Numbered from the stretch's first letter, positions 16,775 to 25,284 are shown. The stretch: 33,805 nt of DNA from Hominisplanchenecus murintestinalis (GCA_004793585.1 SRZB01000037.1:1-33805); one strand, 5' to 3'. Made by a program: numbers and translations. Notes: generated by a model from the letters alone, not told the origin.

Positions 16775-16803
16775 TTTCATTATTTTCCAGTGCGTGCTAT
16801 AAT
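16775..16803 (+). promoter_or_regulatory. Extended -10 promoter upstream of the RluA-family gene
   Basis: TATAAT (16798-16803) carries the extended element TGC directly upstream; a weak -35 TTTCAT (16775-16780) lies 17 bases before it. Transcription would begin near 16810, placing the 16839-16914 inverted repeat in the leader. Confidence 0.55.
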
Positions 16804-16838
16804 CGGAGCTGAAAAAGCAAAATTTATAAAAAGGAAAT

Positions 16839-16914
16839 GTAACTATTCAGCTATTAATTGCACTTTGTCCATCTCGCCACAATTGTATATTACATTTGAA
16901 AGCTGAACGGTTAC
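16839..16914 (+). repeat. Probable decayed third copy of the palindromic repeat
   Basis: The ends GTAACTATTCAGCT (16839-16852) and AGCTGAACGGTTAC (16901-16914) pair at 12 of 14 positions and resemble the GTAACAGTTCAGCC termini of copies 1 and 2. The 76-base unit lacks hairpins A and B. It ends 11 bases before the RluA-family start codon and could mask its ribosome binding site. Confidence 0.45.
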
Positions 16915-16925
16915 CACGGAATCAT

Positions 16926-17819
16926 ATGAAGCGAATTTTTAAATATACAATTTCACCGGAAGATTCCGGTTCTACAATAACAAAATACCTTAGGGACCTG
17001 GGATATTCCAGGCATATCCTGACCCACTTAAAATATACGGAACGCGGCATCCTTCAAAATGGCAGTCCGGCATACACAAACCGTTGTCTTTTTGCCGGAG
17101 ACACTCTAACTATTACACTTTTAGAAACGGAATCTTCTAAAAATATCATTCCTATTCCCATGAACCTGTCCATTATATACGAAGATGAAGATATCCTGGT
17201 AGTGGATAAACCTGCAGACACTCCTATCCACCCTTCTATGGATAATTATGAGAACACGCTGGCAAACGGCATTGCCTGGTATTTTCAGAAACAGGGAATT
17301 CCTTTTATATACCGCTGCATCAATCGTCTCGACCGCGACACTACCGGACTTCTGATTATTGCCAAGCATATGTACAGCGCTTCGCTTCTCTCACAGATGT
17401 CTGCACGCCGTGAAATCCATCGGGAATATCTGTCTATCGCCGCTGGTCTTGTTCCAGACTCCGGTGTTATAGATGCTCCTATTGCGCGCCGGGAGGCTTC
17501 CGCTATTGAACGGTGCATAGATTTTGAACGGGGTGAGCGCGCCGTTACCCATTTCTGGCGTGAAGCCGTTCAGGACGGCTGCTCCCTTGTCCGCTTAAAA
17601 CTGGAAACCGGGCGTACCCATCAGATTCGCGTCCATATGCAGTATCTGGGACATCCTTTAGTCGGTGATTTTTTGTATTGCTCAGATTTTCCCGCTTATC
17701 AGAAAAGAATGCAGCGCCAAGCGCTGCATTCCCATCATCTGCAATTCCAACATCCCATCACCGGACAGCAGATGAGCTTCACTTCTCCTCTCCCACCAGA
17801 TATGGCATGGATTTTCTAA
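16926..17819 (+). CDS. RluA-family RNA pseudouridine synthase
   Basis: The 297-residue enzyme has an N-terminal S4-like part (about 15-65, containing TKYLRDLGYSRHILTHLKYT) and the RluA catalytic domain. Key motifs are DEDILVVDKPADTPIHPS (about 87-104), INRLDRDTTGLLIIAK (132-147) with the catalytic Asp at about 136, and RLKLETGRTHQIRVHMQYLG-HPLVGD. It isomerises uridine in rRNA or tRNA; the target position cannot be assigned from sequence (RluD-like or YhcT-like). The ATG at 16926 is favoured over a TTG 30 bases upstream because family similarity begins there, although the ribosome binding site is poor. Its stop overlaps the convergent surface-protein stop by four bases. Confidence 0.9.
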   Translation: MKRIFKYTISPEDSGSTITKYLRDLGYSRHILTHLKYTERGILQNGSPAYTNRCLFAGDTLTITLLETESSKNIIPIPMNLSIIYEDEDILVVDKPADTPIHPSMDNYENTLANGIAWYFQKQGIPFIYRCINRLDRDTTGLLIIAKHMYSASLLSQMSARREIHREYLSIAAGLVPDSGVIDAPIARREASAIERCIDFERGERAVTHFWREAVQDGCSLVRLKLETGRTHQIRVHMQYLGHPLVGDFLYCSDFPAYQKRMQRQALHSHHLQFQHPITGQQMSFTSPLPPDMAWIF

Positions 17820-19981
17820 TTATCTTTATCCCGTCTTTTCTTGGAGTACATGACTCCGCCAATGCACAGCAGACATACCAGACATACAATTACCAACGGA
17901 ACAATCGGTGAATCGTCACCAGTCTTCGCAGCTGTCTTGCCTGTATTCACAGTACTTGTATAATTCGTCGATGAGTTTCCTGTTCCCGGCCGGACAGTTC
18001 CCGTCGTAACGGTGCTGGAAGCAAGTTTGAAAGAGACGGATTTCGTATCTGCCGTGCCGTCATCTACCCATTTATCCCCGTTGTATTTCTGACGGTTATA
18101 CGTCACCTTCAAGGTATAATCCCCGGCATTGGAAAACTTAAACGTCCCTTTGAACTCATCCGTGGTAAAATTATTTACTGTGCTTACTGCCCAGTTTACC
18201 GGCCGGTATCTCACATCGCCTTCTTTCGGACTCTTATTGTCCATGCCGCCGCCAACTGCCTGGAACACAATATCTGTATTTGTACGGTAAGTCTTTCCTG
18301 CTTCTAAATTCAATATTTTATTAGAATCGCTGCCCGGTACTTTAGGTACATACGCTTTCACCGTTACACTGATGGAAGTATTCAGACTGATTTTATCTGG
18401 ATTGTATACGCCGTCAGGCAGCTTAACTTTTCCGGTAACTTTAAATTTCTGAGTCTTTACCTTATACTTGCTGTAGTCCGTATCTTTTACATTCCAGGTC
18501 ACATTCGCTTTTTTGATCCCGTCCGAAGTTTTAATCTTCACTTTTTCCGGAAGCCCCAAGGCGCTCGCCTTCTTATCCTGACCGTTTTTCTTTGTCACTG
18601 CCGACGGCTTCACGATACTCAAAATCTTGCTTCCCGTTACTTTAAAGACAGCTTTTACTGCCGCGCCGCTGCCCTGTTCTGTTTTAACTGTAATATTTTC
18701 TTCATATGTGCCGGAATCCAAACCTGCTTTCGGACGCACCGTAAAGCTCGCTTTCGCACCTACTGCCAATTCTGTCGCAGAAAGCGCGCCGACTTCAAAA
18801 GCTGCGGCTGATGGCTGAACTAATTTCACTGCGCCTGTTCCGGTATTTGTAATTTCTACCGTCTGTGCCTCCGGCGCTTTATAACCCAGCGTCTGAGATG
18901 CAAAATTCAGTTCTGCCGTATTTGCCTTAATCATATACACGGGTGCGGGCTTTGGCGCATTGACCTGAAACTTTGCCTTAACTTCTAATTTCTGTCCATT
19001 GTCACCTGCAATCTCTACTGTCTCATCATAAGATTTCTTCTTCAGACCTGTCTTTGGCTGAATTGTAAACACCGCCGTTTCCCCAGCTCCCAAATCTGTT
19101 TTTGACAAACTCCCAATCACAAAATCGACTGCCTGAGGCTGTGTAAGTTTTACCTCCGCTGCCCCGCCATTTGTAATCGTTATCGTCTGGCTCTCCGGCG
19201 CCGCTGTATAGCCTTCTTCTGCCGTTCCAAAATCTACGGCAGCTTTATCTATACTCAGCGCCGGTGCCGGCGCTTCTGATTCCGTTTCCCCTTCCCGCGG
19301 AGCATTGTCCTCTGTATTCCCGGTTCCCTCTTCTGACTTTGCCTCTGGCGGTTTCACGGCTTCTGCCTCTTTCGTTTCCGGAACCTTTGCCTCTGTTTCT
19401 TTTGTTTCGGGTGCCTTGATAACTTCTGTTCCCTTTGTTTCAGGAGTCTTGGCAGACTGTGTATCTTTCGTTTCAGGAAGCTTGATGGCTTCTGTCTCTT
19501 TTGTCTCCGGCGCTTTTACAGCCTCGTCATCTTTTTTCTCCGTTTGTTTCTCTTCCGTCCCGGACGTCTCTGTATCTTTTGTATCTTTTATCTTAGTTTC
19601 TTCCGTCTCACTTTCCGCTTCCTTTTGAACTTCTTTTGTCCATTTGGAAGTATAGGATGTTTTCGAATCTTTGTCCTCTTTTACTATAATACGGAATACT
19701 TTTCCCACATCTTTTGCTTTCAGAGTCAGAGACGTTTCTCCATCACCTGTATCAACAGCCTTAGAATCTTTTTCCCCGCTTCCTTTCTTCTGCCACTGAA
19801 TCACTGCTTCCGACGCGTTTTCCAGTTCCGAAAGGTCTGCTTTTAATTTCTCACCAACCACCGCTTTACCTGTAACAGTGACTTTTACTTCCGCTTTCTC
19901 TGTTTCCGCAAACGCCTGTACCGGAAGAATCCCTAGTACCAGACACACTGCCATCAAAACTGCATAAATTTTTTTCTTCAT
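17816..19981 (-). CDS. Large secreted surface protein with PETK repeats and Ig-like modules
   Basis: The 721-residue protein has a signal peptide (1-26, MKKKIYAVLMAVCLVLGILP then VQAFA), an Ig-like segment (30-115), an acidic/lysine-rich stalk with five to six 11-residue repeats of PETKETEAIKx type (158-216), two homologous modules of about 100 residues (242-340 and 347-448; shared cores FG..EGYTAAPESQTITITN and FASQTLGYKAPEAQTVEITN, then QPK/RPKTGL), another Ig-like domain (455-545), and a C-terminal helix (692-711) followed by KKRR. An AAKTGD sequence precedes the helix, giving an LPxTG-like layout without the leucine-proline. It probably projects from the cell wall. A binding partner cannot be named. 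Confidence 0.8.
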   Translation of the reverse strand: MKKKIYAVLMAVCLVLGILPVQAFAETEKAEVKVTVTGKAVVGEKLKADLSELENASEAVIQWQKKGSGEKDSKAVDTGDGETSLTLKAKDVGKVFRIIVKEDKDSKTSYTSKWTKEVQKEAESETEETKIKDTKDTETSGTEEKQTEKKDDEAVKAPETKETEAIKLPETKDTQSAKTPETKGTEVIKAPETKETEAKVPETKEAEAVKPPEAKSEEGTGNTEDNAPREGETESEAPAPALSIDKAAVDFGTAEEGYTAAPESQTITITNGGAAEVKLTQPQAVDFVIGSLSKTDLGAGETAVFTIQPKTGLKKKSYDETVEIAGDNGQKLEVKAKFQVNAPKPAPVYMIKANTAELNFASQTLGYKAPEAQTVEITNTGTGAVKLVQPSAAAFEVGALSATELAVGAKASFTVRPKAGLDSGTYEENITVKTEQGSGAAVKAVFKVTGSKILSIVKPSAVTKKNGQDKKASALGLPEKVKIKTSDGIKKANVTWNVKDTDYSKYKVKTQKFKVTGKVKLPDGVYNPDKISLNTSISVTVKAYVPKVPGSDSNKILNLEAGKTYRTNTDIVFQAVGGGMDNKSPKEGDVRYRPVNWAVSTVNNFTTDEFKGTFKFSNAGDYTLKVTYNRQKYNGDKWVDDGTADTKSVSFKLASSTVTTGTVRPGTGNSSTNYTSTVNTGKTAAKTGDDSPIVPLVIVCLVCLLCIGGVMYSKKRRDKDN

Positions 19982-20039
19982 AAAAACACCTTCTCTCCAT
20001 TCATTAACATCTTAACCCACTGTGTCTCTTGTTATCCTT

Positions 20040-20068
20040 ATTATACTTAAAACACAAAGAAACCACAA
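20040..20068 (-). promoter_or_regulatory. Promoter of the surface protein gene
   Basis: On the minus strand, TTGTGG (20068-20063) is separated by 17 bases from TATAAT (20045-20040). Upstream, TTAAGA-TT-TCTTAA (20085-20098) is a perfect dyad that also reads as TCTTAA repeats 10 bases apart, a spacing seen in response-regulator sites. Confidence 0.55.
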
Positions 20069-20246
20069 GACACTATACGCAAATTTAAGATTTCTTAAGA
20101 ACTTTCAGTAACAGAACAGAAAATTTCTACAACTATATGTGCAATTCCTTGTATTTTCAAAAAATGAAGAGGAAACACAGTTTCCTATGCTTCCCCTGAC
20201 TAATGTTCTATACTGTATTTCAGCTCCGCCAAGCCACGCAGCTGCT

Positions 20247-21251
20247 TTACCGGATTCTGTCCGGAAAACCTACTTTTCTCTGTACCTTCCTGAGCGTCTT
20301 CATTGCATAATAATTTGCCTTCTCTGCATTATTCTTAATCACAGAATCAATATATGCCTTATCCTTCTCCAACTCTGCTATCCGCTCCTGGATTGGTCTC
20401 AGTACGGATACAACCGCCTCGCCTACTGCAGGTTTTAGCTCCCCATATCCCTTGCCGTCAAACTCGCGCACGGCTTCATCTGGTGTTTTCCCAGTACAGG
20501 CGCAGTAAATATTCAGCAGGTTTTTCACTCCCGGCTGTTCATCACGATACAAAATCTGTGCTTCTGAATCTGTTACCGCGCGTTTACACTTCCTCATAAT
20601 CGTATCTGCATCATCTGTCAGGTAAATGCTGGCATTTGGATTTTCATCTGACTTCGACATTTTTTTAGACGGCTCCTGCAGGCTCATAACTTTCGCCCCT
20701 GTCTTTCCGATATAAGCTTCAGGAATCGTAAATACATCTCCATAAATATTATTAAACCTCTGTGCAATATCCCGTGTAAGCTCCAGATGCTGCATCTGGT
20801 CAATCCCTACCGGAACCACATCCGCCTGATAAAGCAAAATATCTGCCGCCATTAAAACGGGATATGTAAACAGACCCGCATTGATATTGTCCGCATGTTT
20901 TGCAGCCTTATCCTTAAACTGCGTCATGCGGTTCAATTCTCCCATGTAAGTAAAACAATTTAGGATCCAGGAAAGCTCTGCATGTCCCGACACATGGGAC
21001 TGATAATAAATACAGTTTTTCTCCGGGTCAAGCCCTGCCGCTATATACAGTGTCAGAAGCGCACGGGCGCGTTTCCTAAGCACCGCGGCATCCTGGCGCA
21101 CAGTAATGGAATGTAAATCCACGACGCTATAAAAACACTCATACTCATCACTCAAAGACACCCAGTTCTTCAATGCTCCCAAATAATTCCCAAGCGTCAA
21201 GTTCCCTGTCGCCTGCATTCCACTGAACAATACCTTCTTATCATTAATCAT
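20247..21251 (-). CDS. trpS: Tryptophanyl-tRNA synthetase
   Basis: This class I synthetase charges tRNA-Trp. The 334-residue product is of normal length from the ATG at 21251 (MINDKKVLFSGMQATGNLTL then GNYLGALKNW). TLGN is the HIGH-type signature and KKMSKSDENPN the KMSKS loop. GAGGAAAG lies upstream of this start; the frame is open to 21308, but that part has no similarity. Other family blocks are DLHSITV, TYPVLMAADILLYQADVVPVGIDQMQHLELTRDIA and the C-terminal anticodon-binding helices. No T-box leader is visible in the 237 bases upstream, which are instead partly occupied by repeat copy 2. Transcription may come through from the MATE gene. Confidence 0.95.
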   Translation of the reverse strand: MINDKKVLFSGMQATGNLTLGNYLGALKNWVSLSDEYECFYSVVDLHSITVRQDAAVLRKRARALLTLYIAAGLDPEKNCIYYQSHVSGHAELSWILNCFTYMGELNRMTQFKDKAAKHADNINAGLFTYPVLMAADILLYQADVVPVGIDQMQHLELTRDIAQRFNNIYGDVFTIPEAYIGKTGAKVMSLQEPSKKMSKSDENPNASIYLTDDADTIMRKCKRAVTDSEAQILYRDEQPGVKNLLNIYCACTGKTPDEAVREFDGKGYGELKPAVGEAVVSVLRPIQERIAELEKDKAYIDSVIKNNAEKANYYAMKTLRKVQRKVGFPDRIR

Positions 21252-21401
21252 CTCTGTTCTTTCCTCCATATTTTTCCTGAAAGCAGCGTAACTGTTCCAC
21301 CCCTCCACTATTACATCTTAGAGACATACGCCAAATTATTCTTATTTTATCATCTGCCCTTCGGAAAGTCAATTCAGCTGTCGTCTTCCACACCATCATC
21401 C

Positions 21402-21538
21402 GTAACAGTTCAGCCTTCGGCTTCCTGTTACTGGCATCAAGCCATGCAAAACCACTTCGTGGTGGCTTGACGCCCCTCAACCGCAGCGCTATTTCACGGA
21501 CTTTGCAGCAGGTGCAAAGTCCTGGGCTGAACTGTTAC
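21402..21538 (-). repeat. Modular palindromic repeat, copy 2 (overlaps the MATE gene end)
   Basis: This 137-base copy of the 7072-7201 element lies in the opposite orientation, with termini GTAACAGTTCAGCC (21402-21415) and GGCTGAACTGTTAC (21525-21538). Conserved parts are 21494-21538 (hairpin B end) and 21402-21431 (hairpin A, GTAACAG...AGCC/GGCT...CTGTTAC). The middle is different from copy 1 but is again a hairpin: CAAGCC (21438-21443)/GGCTTG (21464-21469) with ACCAC/GTGGT at its tip. Bases 21489-21538 are translated as the C-terminus of the MATE protein. Confidence 0.85.
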
Positions 21539-22904
21539 CATCATCCGCCAAACAATCATTTAACAGGCTGCGTCTATGTACTTTATAGTATACCAGTCCG
21601 GTCACGTCTGCCAAAACCCAGCCAATAGGGACAGACCACCAAATGCCTGATGCCCCAAGCGCAGGCAGCGCGGAAAGAACATACGCCAGCGCTACCCTTG
21701 TTCCCAGTGAAACCACAGTCAATACCACTGACATCCCCGGGCGTTCCACCGCCCGGTAGAAACCATAAAGCAGGAAAAGACATCCGATACCCCAGTAAAA
21801 TGCTCCTTCTATACGCAAATATTGTACCCCAATTTCAAGAATCTGAACTTCCTCCCGTTTTACAAAAAGAAGCATCAGCTGTTCAGCAAACACCCATACA
21901 ACCAGGCTGACAGCCAGGCAGAACAGTACGGAACATACCACCGCGCTTTTTATACCTGCCCGGATACGTTCCGTCTTCTTTGCCCCGAAATTTTGTGCTG
22001 CAAAAGTAGAAAATGCATTTCCGAAATCCTGTACCGGCATATAAGCGAAGGAGTCAATCTTCACTGCCGCAGCAAATGCCGCCATCACCACGGTTCCAAA
22101 GCTATTCACCAACCCCTGAACCATCAGAATCCCCAAATTCATCACCGATTGCTGCAGGCAGGTCAAAAGCGAAAATCTGGCAATCTCACAGAATATATCG
22201 CGCTTTAATTGCATTTTTCCCGGAAGAATACGATACTTTGGGTGCCTCACCCATGTGTAACACAAAAGCCCTGCTCCCGACACAAACTGGGCCGCCACCG
22301 TTGCTGCTGCCGCACCGCCAACGCCCCAGTGAAATTTTATCACAAACAAAAGATCCAAAAGGATATTCAGCGCCGCGCACACACCCAGAAAAAGCAGCGG
22401 CGTTACAGAATCTCCCACCGCTCGCAGAAGGGATGCAAAAAAATTATAGAGGAACGTAGCAAAAATCCCAAAAAAGATAATCCACAGGTACTCCCTCATC
22501 ATCCCATAAATGTCATCCGGAACCCTCAAAAAATAAAGAATCGGATCTATCAGAAAGAACACTGCCGCATTCAGCGCCAAAGCCAGAGCCCCAACCATCA
22601 AAAACGAATGCAGAATTCCCGCCTGAAGCCCCTCTTCATCTTTCTCCCCACTCCGAATAGAAAATACTGCCCCGCTTCCCATGCACAACCCTAAAAGTAT
22701 AGATGTCAAAAATGTCATAAGCGTATAGGAAGAGCCGACCGCCGCCAGCGCGTCCGCTCCCAAAAACTGCCCTACAATTAAGGTATCTGCAATGTTATAA
22801 AGCTGCTGCAGAAGATTTCCTAAAATCATAGGAAATGCAAAACCAAGTATCGTCCTTGTAATTGGCCCGGCAGTCAGGTCCTTTTGTAATTTTAATGCGC
22901 TCAT
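21489..22904 (-). CDS. MATE-family multidrug/sodium antiporter
   Basis: The 471-residue protein begins with the typical MATE N-terminus, TAGPITRTILGFAFPMILGN then LLQQLYNIADTLIVGQFLGADALAAVGSS, and has about twelve helices in two homologous halves (the second starts near CLQQSVMNLGILMVQGLVNSFG). MATE pumps export cationic compounds in exchange for Na+ or H+ across the cytoplasmic membrane. The last helix is followed by a hydrophilic tail whose final 16 residues or so (NSSAQDFAPAAKSVK) are encoded inside repeat copy 2, so the native stop was probably lost or displaced. The start lies 13 bases after the DUF5662 gene, consistent with one transcription unit. Confidence 0.93.
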   Translation of the reverse strand: MSALKLQKDLTAGPITRTILGFAFPMILGNLLQQLYNIADTLIVGQFLGADALAAVGSSYTLMTFLTSILLGLCMGSGAVFSIRSGEKDEEGLQAGILHSFLMVGALALALNAAVFFLIDPILYFLRVPDDIYGMMREYLWIIFFGIFATFLYNFFASLLRAVGDSVTPLLFLGVCAALNILLDLLFVIKFHWGVGGAAAATVAAQFVSGAGLLCYTWVRHPKYRILPGKMQLKRDIFCEIARFSLLTCLQQSVMNLGILMVQGLVNSFGTVVMAAFAAAVKIDSFAYMPVQDFGNAFSTFAAQNFGAKKTERIRAGIKSAVVCSVLFCLAVSLVVWVFAEQLMLLFVKREEVQILEIGVQYLRIEGAFYWGIGCLFLLYGFYRAVERPGMSVVLTVVSLGTRVALAYVLSALPALGASGIWWSVPIGWVLADVTGLVYYKVHRRSLLNDCLADDGNSSAQDFAPAAKSVK

Positions 22905-22916
22905 AAACTCTCTCCG

Positions 22917-23468
22917 CTATCTGTCCCACTTTGCTTTCAAGTATCTCGTCCTTACAAACCGATAAAGCGCAGCTTCCCCTTTTTTATCTAAAATCCGCAA
23001 CAGCCCTTCCAGCTCTTTTGCCGTATCCGGGTGCATTAAATAATGGTTTTTTCCCTTCAGATAATATGCCAGCGGAAAGCTGTCCGTATATGCCGCCCCA
23101 TTATATACTTTTGAGGCAGCTATCCTGTCCATCAGCATCTCGGCTACGTATTTTCTCGGCATTTTCACGCCTGCCATCGGCACTGCATTCTGCTCCAGGG
23201 TATAATCTGTCCAGTATTCAAAATGGTGTTTATTCCTCCCCTTATGGTGCAGCCATGCCTGGGAATATCCATAGACTTCCCGTTCCGCATTATTGGGACT
23301 GCGGCTGCCCTGGTAATAACGGCAGCCAACCAAGAACTCTGTCGGAGAATACTTTGACAAGTCATGAAGAAGCCCCTGACGGTAAAGCCCTATGTGAAAA
23401 CACCCTTTCATCACCAGTATTTTGTGTTTTGTTATCGTTGCAAAATGTCCGATTATCCTTCTTAACAT
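22917..23468 (-). CDS. DUF5662-family protein
   Basis: The 183-residue protein has the hallmarks of DUF5662: an N-terminal HFATITKHKILVMKGCFHIG, a central LLHDLSKYSPTEFLVGCRYY, then NAEREVYGYSQAWLHHKGRN KHHFEYWTDY with many histidines. The HD and HH pairs (HDLSKYS, LHHKGRNKHHFEYW) resemble metal-binding arrangements of HD-like helical hydrolases, but no activity is established. The start at ATG 23468 is preceded by GAGAGGAAAGG and matches family length. It lies inside the 3' end of the upstream amylase-like gene in another frame, a 107-base overlap that is unusually long. Confidence 0.82.
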   Translation of the reverse strand: MLRRIIGHFATITKHKILVMKGCFHIGLYRQGLLHDLSKYSPTEFLVGCRYYQGSRSPNNAEREVYGYSQAWLHHKGRNKHHFEYWTDYTLEQNAVPMAGVKMPRKYVAEMLMDRIAASKVYNGAAYTDSFPLAYYLKGKNHYLMHPDTAKELEGLLRILDKKGEAALYRFVRTRYLKAKWDR

Positions 23469-25284
23469 TTTCCTTTCCTCTCCCAATCAAAACTTTCACT
23501 GTTCTCGCCGGAACTGTAAGTATCCTGTCTCCTGTATATACCGGCTCCTCTCCTTCCTGATATACGCCGCAGGCACTGTCAATCGCCACATACCATCCCA
23601 TGCCGTCTGGCAGGTTCGGAAGCGCAAATTCATTTTCTTTCCAGTGCAGATTATAAGCCACATAGATAAACTCTTCCTCACCTGCATATTCCCCGCAGTA
23701 CAAGATGCCGATTTCCCTGTTATAACTCTCAAACTCCACATACCATGCGCGGTTGCTGTGATAAGAAATCTCCGGATAGCCGCAGAACAGGGTATCTATG
23801 AGCTTTAACTCCCGAGGCATATGTAAAATTTTATGGCGTTTGCGAAACGCAATCACGTTACGCACAAAACCCGTCAGCGCTTCATTCTTCTTCGCTGCCC
23901 GCCAGTCTGTCCAGGAAACCTCATTATCCAGACAGTAAGGGTTATTGTTCCCTTTCTGGGAATTCCCAAACTCATCCCCCGCCTGAATCAGCGGCGTGCC
24001 TCCGGCAAGAAGAAGCATCAGGAAAGCATTCCTTATCTGCCGGTTCCTGAGCTCCAGAATCTTTTTCTTACGTGTCGGCCCTTCCTCTCCACAGTTCCAG
24101 CTGATATTCCGGTCTGGTCCATCATGGTTCTGCTCTCCATTTTCTTCATTATGTTTCTCACTATAGGAAACTAAATCCATCATGGTAAATCCGTCATGCC
24201 CTGCAATATAATTGATTACCCCAAAAGCTTCCGGGTTCCGCCTGAGCCTGTATGTAAACGCTTCCAACTGCCCTTCGTCACCTTTCAGAAGTCCCCGCAT
24301 ATCCTCCATAAATCCCGTGTTATATTCTCCCAGATTCCTGATAAAAGGCGTCTTTTTGTCCCGCCGGGCTTCCTCCAGCGGAAAATGTTCACCCAAAAGC
24401 TTTATTCCGGCAAGCAGCGGATCCTTCGCAAGCATCTTCGCAAGCCCGTCATTCCCCACAATATGAAAGCCATCAATATGATATTCCCTTGTCCAGTAAA
24501 TCAGACAGTCTGCCGCCGTCCGGAAATCCATATCCTGGGTGAAATAGAAATCCATCAGCACCTCTATTCCCTGCCGGTGCAGCTCATATACCATATCTTT
24601 CATTTCATCAACGGGACTATGCCCAGCCGCATAGGAAGCTTTCGGCGCAAAATAACTGCCCTTCACATAGCCCCAAAAGTTCAGCTTTTCCGGATGGCAC
24701 TCCATAGTTTCACTAAATTCATAAGCCGGCATCAGCAGCACCTGATTAATCCCCAGCTCTTTCAAATATCCTGCTTTTTCTGCAACACCGCAGAATGTTC
24801 CTCTATGACGCACCTTAGAGCCAGGCTGCATTGTAAACCCCCGGACATGCAGGCAGTACATGACAGCATCCTCGTACGGTATCCCCAAAGGAGCATCATC
24901 CTTCCAGTTATATGTGTGAAAGGCAAATCCACACCGTATCTGATGCCCATCCTCATTTGAAACAGCTTTCCCAAACTTATCCCTTCCCCGCACGATTACG
25001 GCATAAGGATCCTGGACAATCTTCTTTCCAATCCGGTAGTTATATTCGTACCTGCGTGCATCCAGATTGCGGAGCTTTATACCATAAAGCTTCCCCATCA
25101 CCCGTTTATCCTTCAGCGGAAACTCACCGGTAATCTCATCTGTTCCTTTTTTATAAAGTACGAGATATGCATCTTCTGCCTCATCTAATGTAACGCGAAA
25201 AACAATACCTCCCTGTTCTTTCACTGCTCCCAGTCTGCCTATTGTCCCACAAGCCTCTTCTATTATCTCTCTCTTCATAGCCAT
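23362..25284 (-). CDS. GH13 amylase/glycogen-debranching-like protein lacking the catalytic nucleophile
   Basis: The 640-residue protein has the GlgX/isoamylase layout: an N-terminal carbohydrate-binding-like beta domain (1-110), a GH13 barrel (about 140-520) and a C-terminal beta domain. Region IV (NYIAGHDGFTMMDLVSY, H363-D364) and the LLGEHF general acid (E299) are kept, as is the GDEFGNSQKGNNNPYC loop of debranching enzymes. Region II, normally GFRFD, reads DGFHIVGND: the nucleophile Asp is Val276 and the adjacent Arg is His274. Region I is also degenerate (MDFYFTQ instead of DVVYNH). It is therefore probably non-hydrolytic, perhaps glycan-binding or regulatory. The last 35 residues run into the DUF5662 gene. 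Confidence 0.82.
   Translation of the reverse strand: MAMKREIIEEACGTIGRLGAVKEQGGIVFRVTLDEAEDAYLVLYKKGTDEITGEFPLKDKRVMGKLYGIKLRNLDARRYEYNYRIGKKIVQDPYAVIVRGRDKFGKAVSNEDGHQIRCGFAFHTYNWKDDAPLGIPYEDAVMYCLHVRGFTMQPGSKVRHRGTFCGVAEKAGYLKELGINQVLLMPAYEFSETMECHPEKLNFWGYVKGSYFAPKASYAAGHSPVDEMKDMVYELHRQGIEVLMDFYFTQDMDFRTAADCLIYWTREYHIDGFHIVGNDGLAKMLAKDPLLAGIKLLGEHFPLEEARRDKKTPFIRNLGEYNTGFMEDMRGLLKGDEGQLEAFTYRLRRNPEAFGVINYIAGHDGFTMMDLVSYSEKHNEENGEQNHDGPDRNISWNCGEEGPTRKKKILELRNRQIRNAFLMLLLAGGTPLIQAGDEFGNSQKGNNNPYCLDNEVSWTDWRAAKKNEALTGFVRNVIAFRKRHKILHMPRELKLIDTLFCGYPEISYHSNRAWYVEFESYNREIGILYCGEYAGEEEFIYVAYNLHWKENEFALPNLPDGMGWYVAIDSACGVYQEGEEPVYTGDRILTVPARTVKVLIGRGKENVKKDNRTFCNDNKTQNTGDERVFSHRALPSGASS

Noticed and set aside
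19305-19628. Repetitive Ser/Phe/Val frame opposite the surface protein
   Set aside because: Its periodic sequence is simply the complement of the PETK repeats; no ribosome binding site.
20106-20117. GTAACAGAACAG upstream of the surface protein gene as another palindromic repeat end
   Set aside because: Only the first seven bases match the repeat terminus and no partner arm is found nearby.
21252-21488. T-box riboswitch expected before trpS
   Set aside because: I looked for the conserved AGGGTGG-type T-box sequence and a specifier stem before trpS and before gltX, and saw neither; the trpS upstream region is mostly repeat copy 2.
24196-24960. Plus-strand open frame of 254 codons opposite the amylase-like gene
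   Set aside because: It is a shadow of a conserved coding frame; no start signal and no domain.
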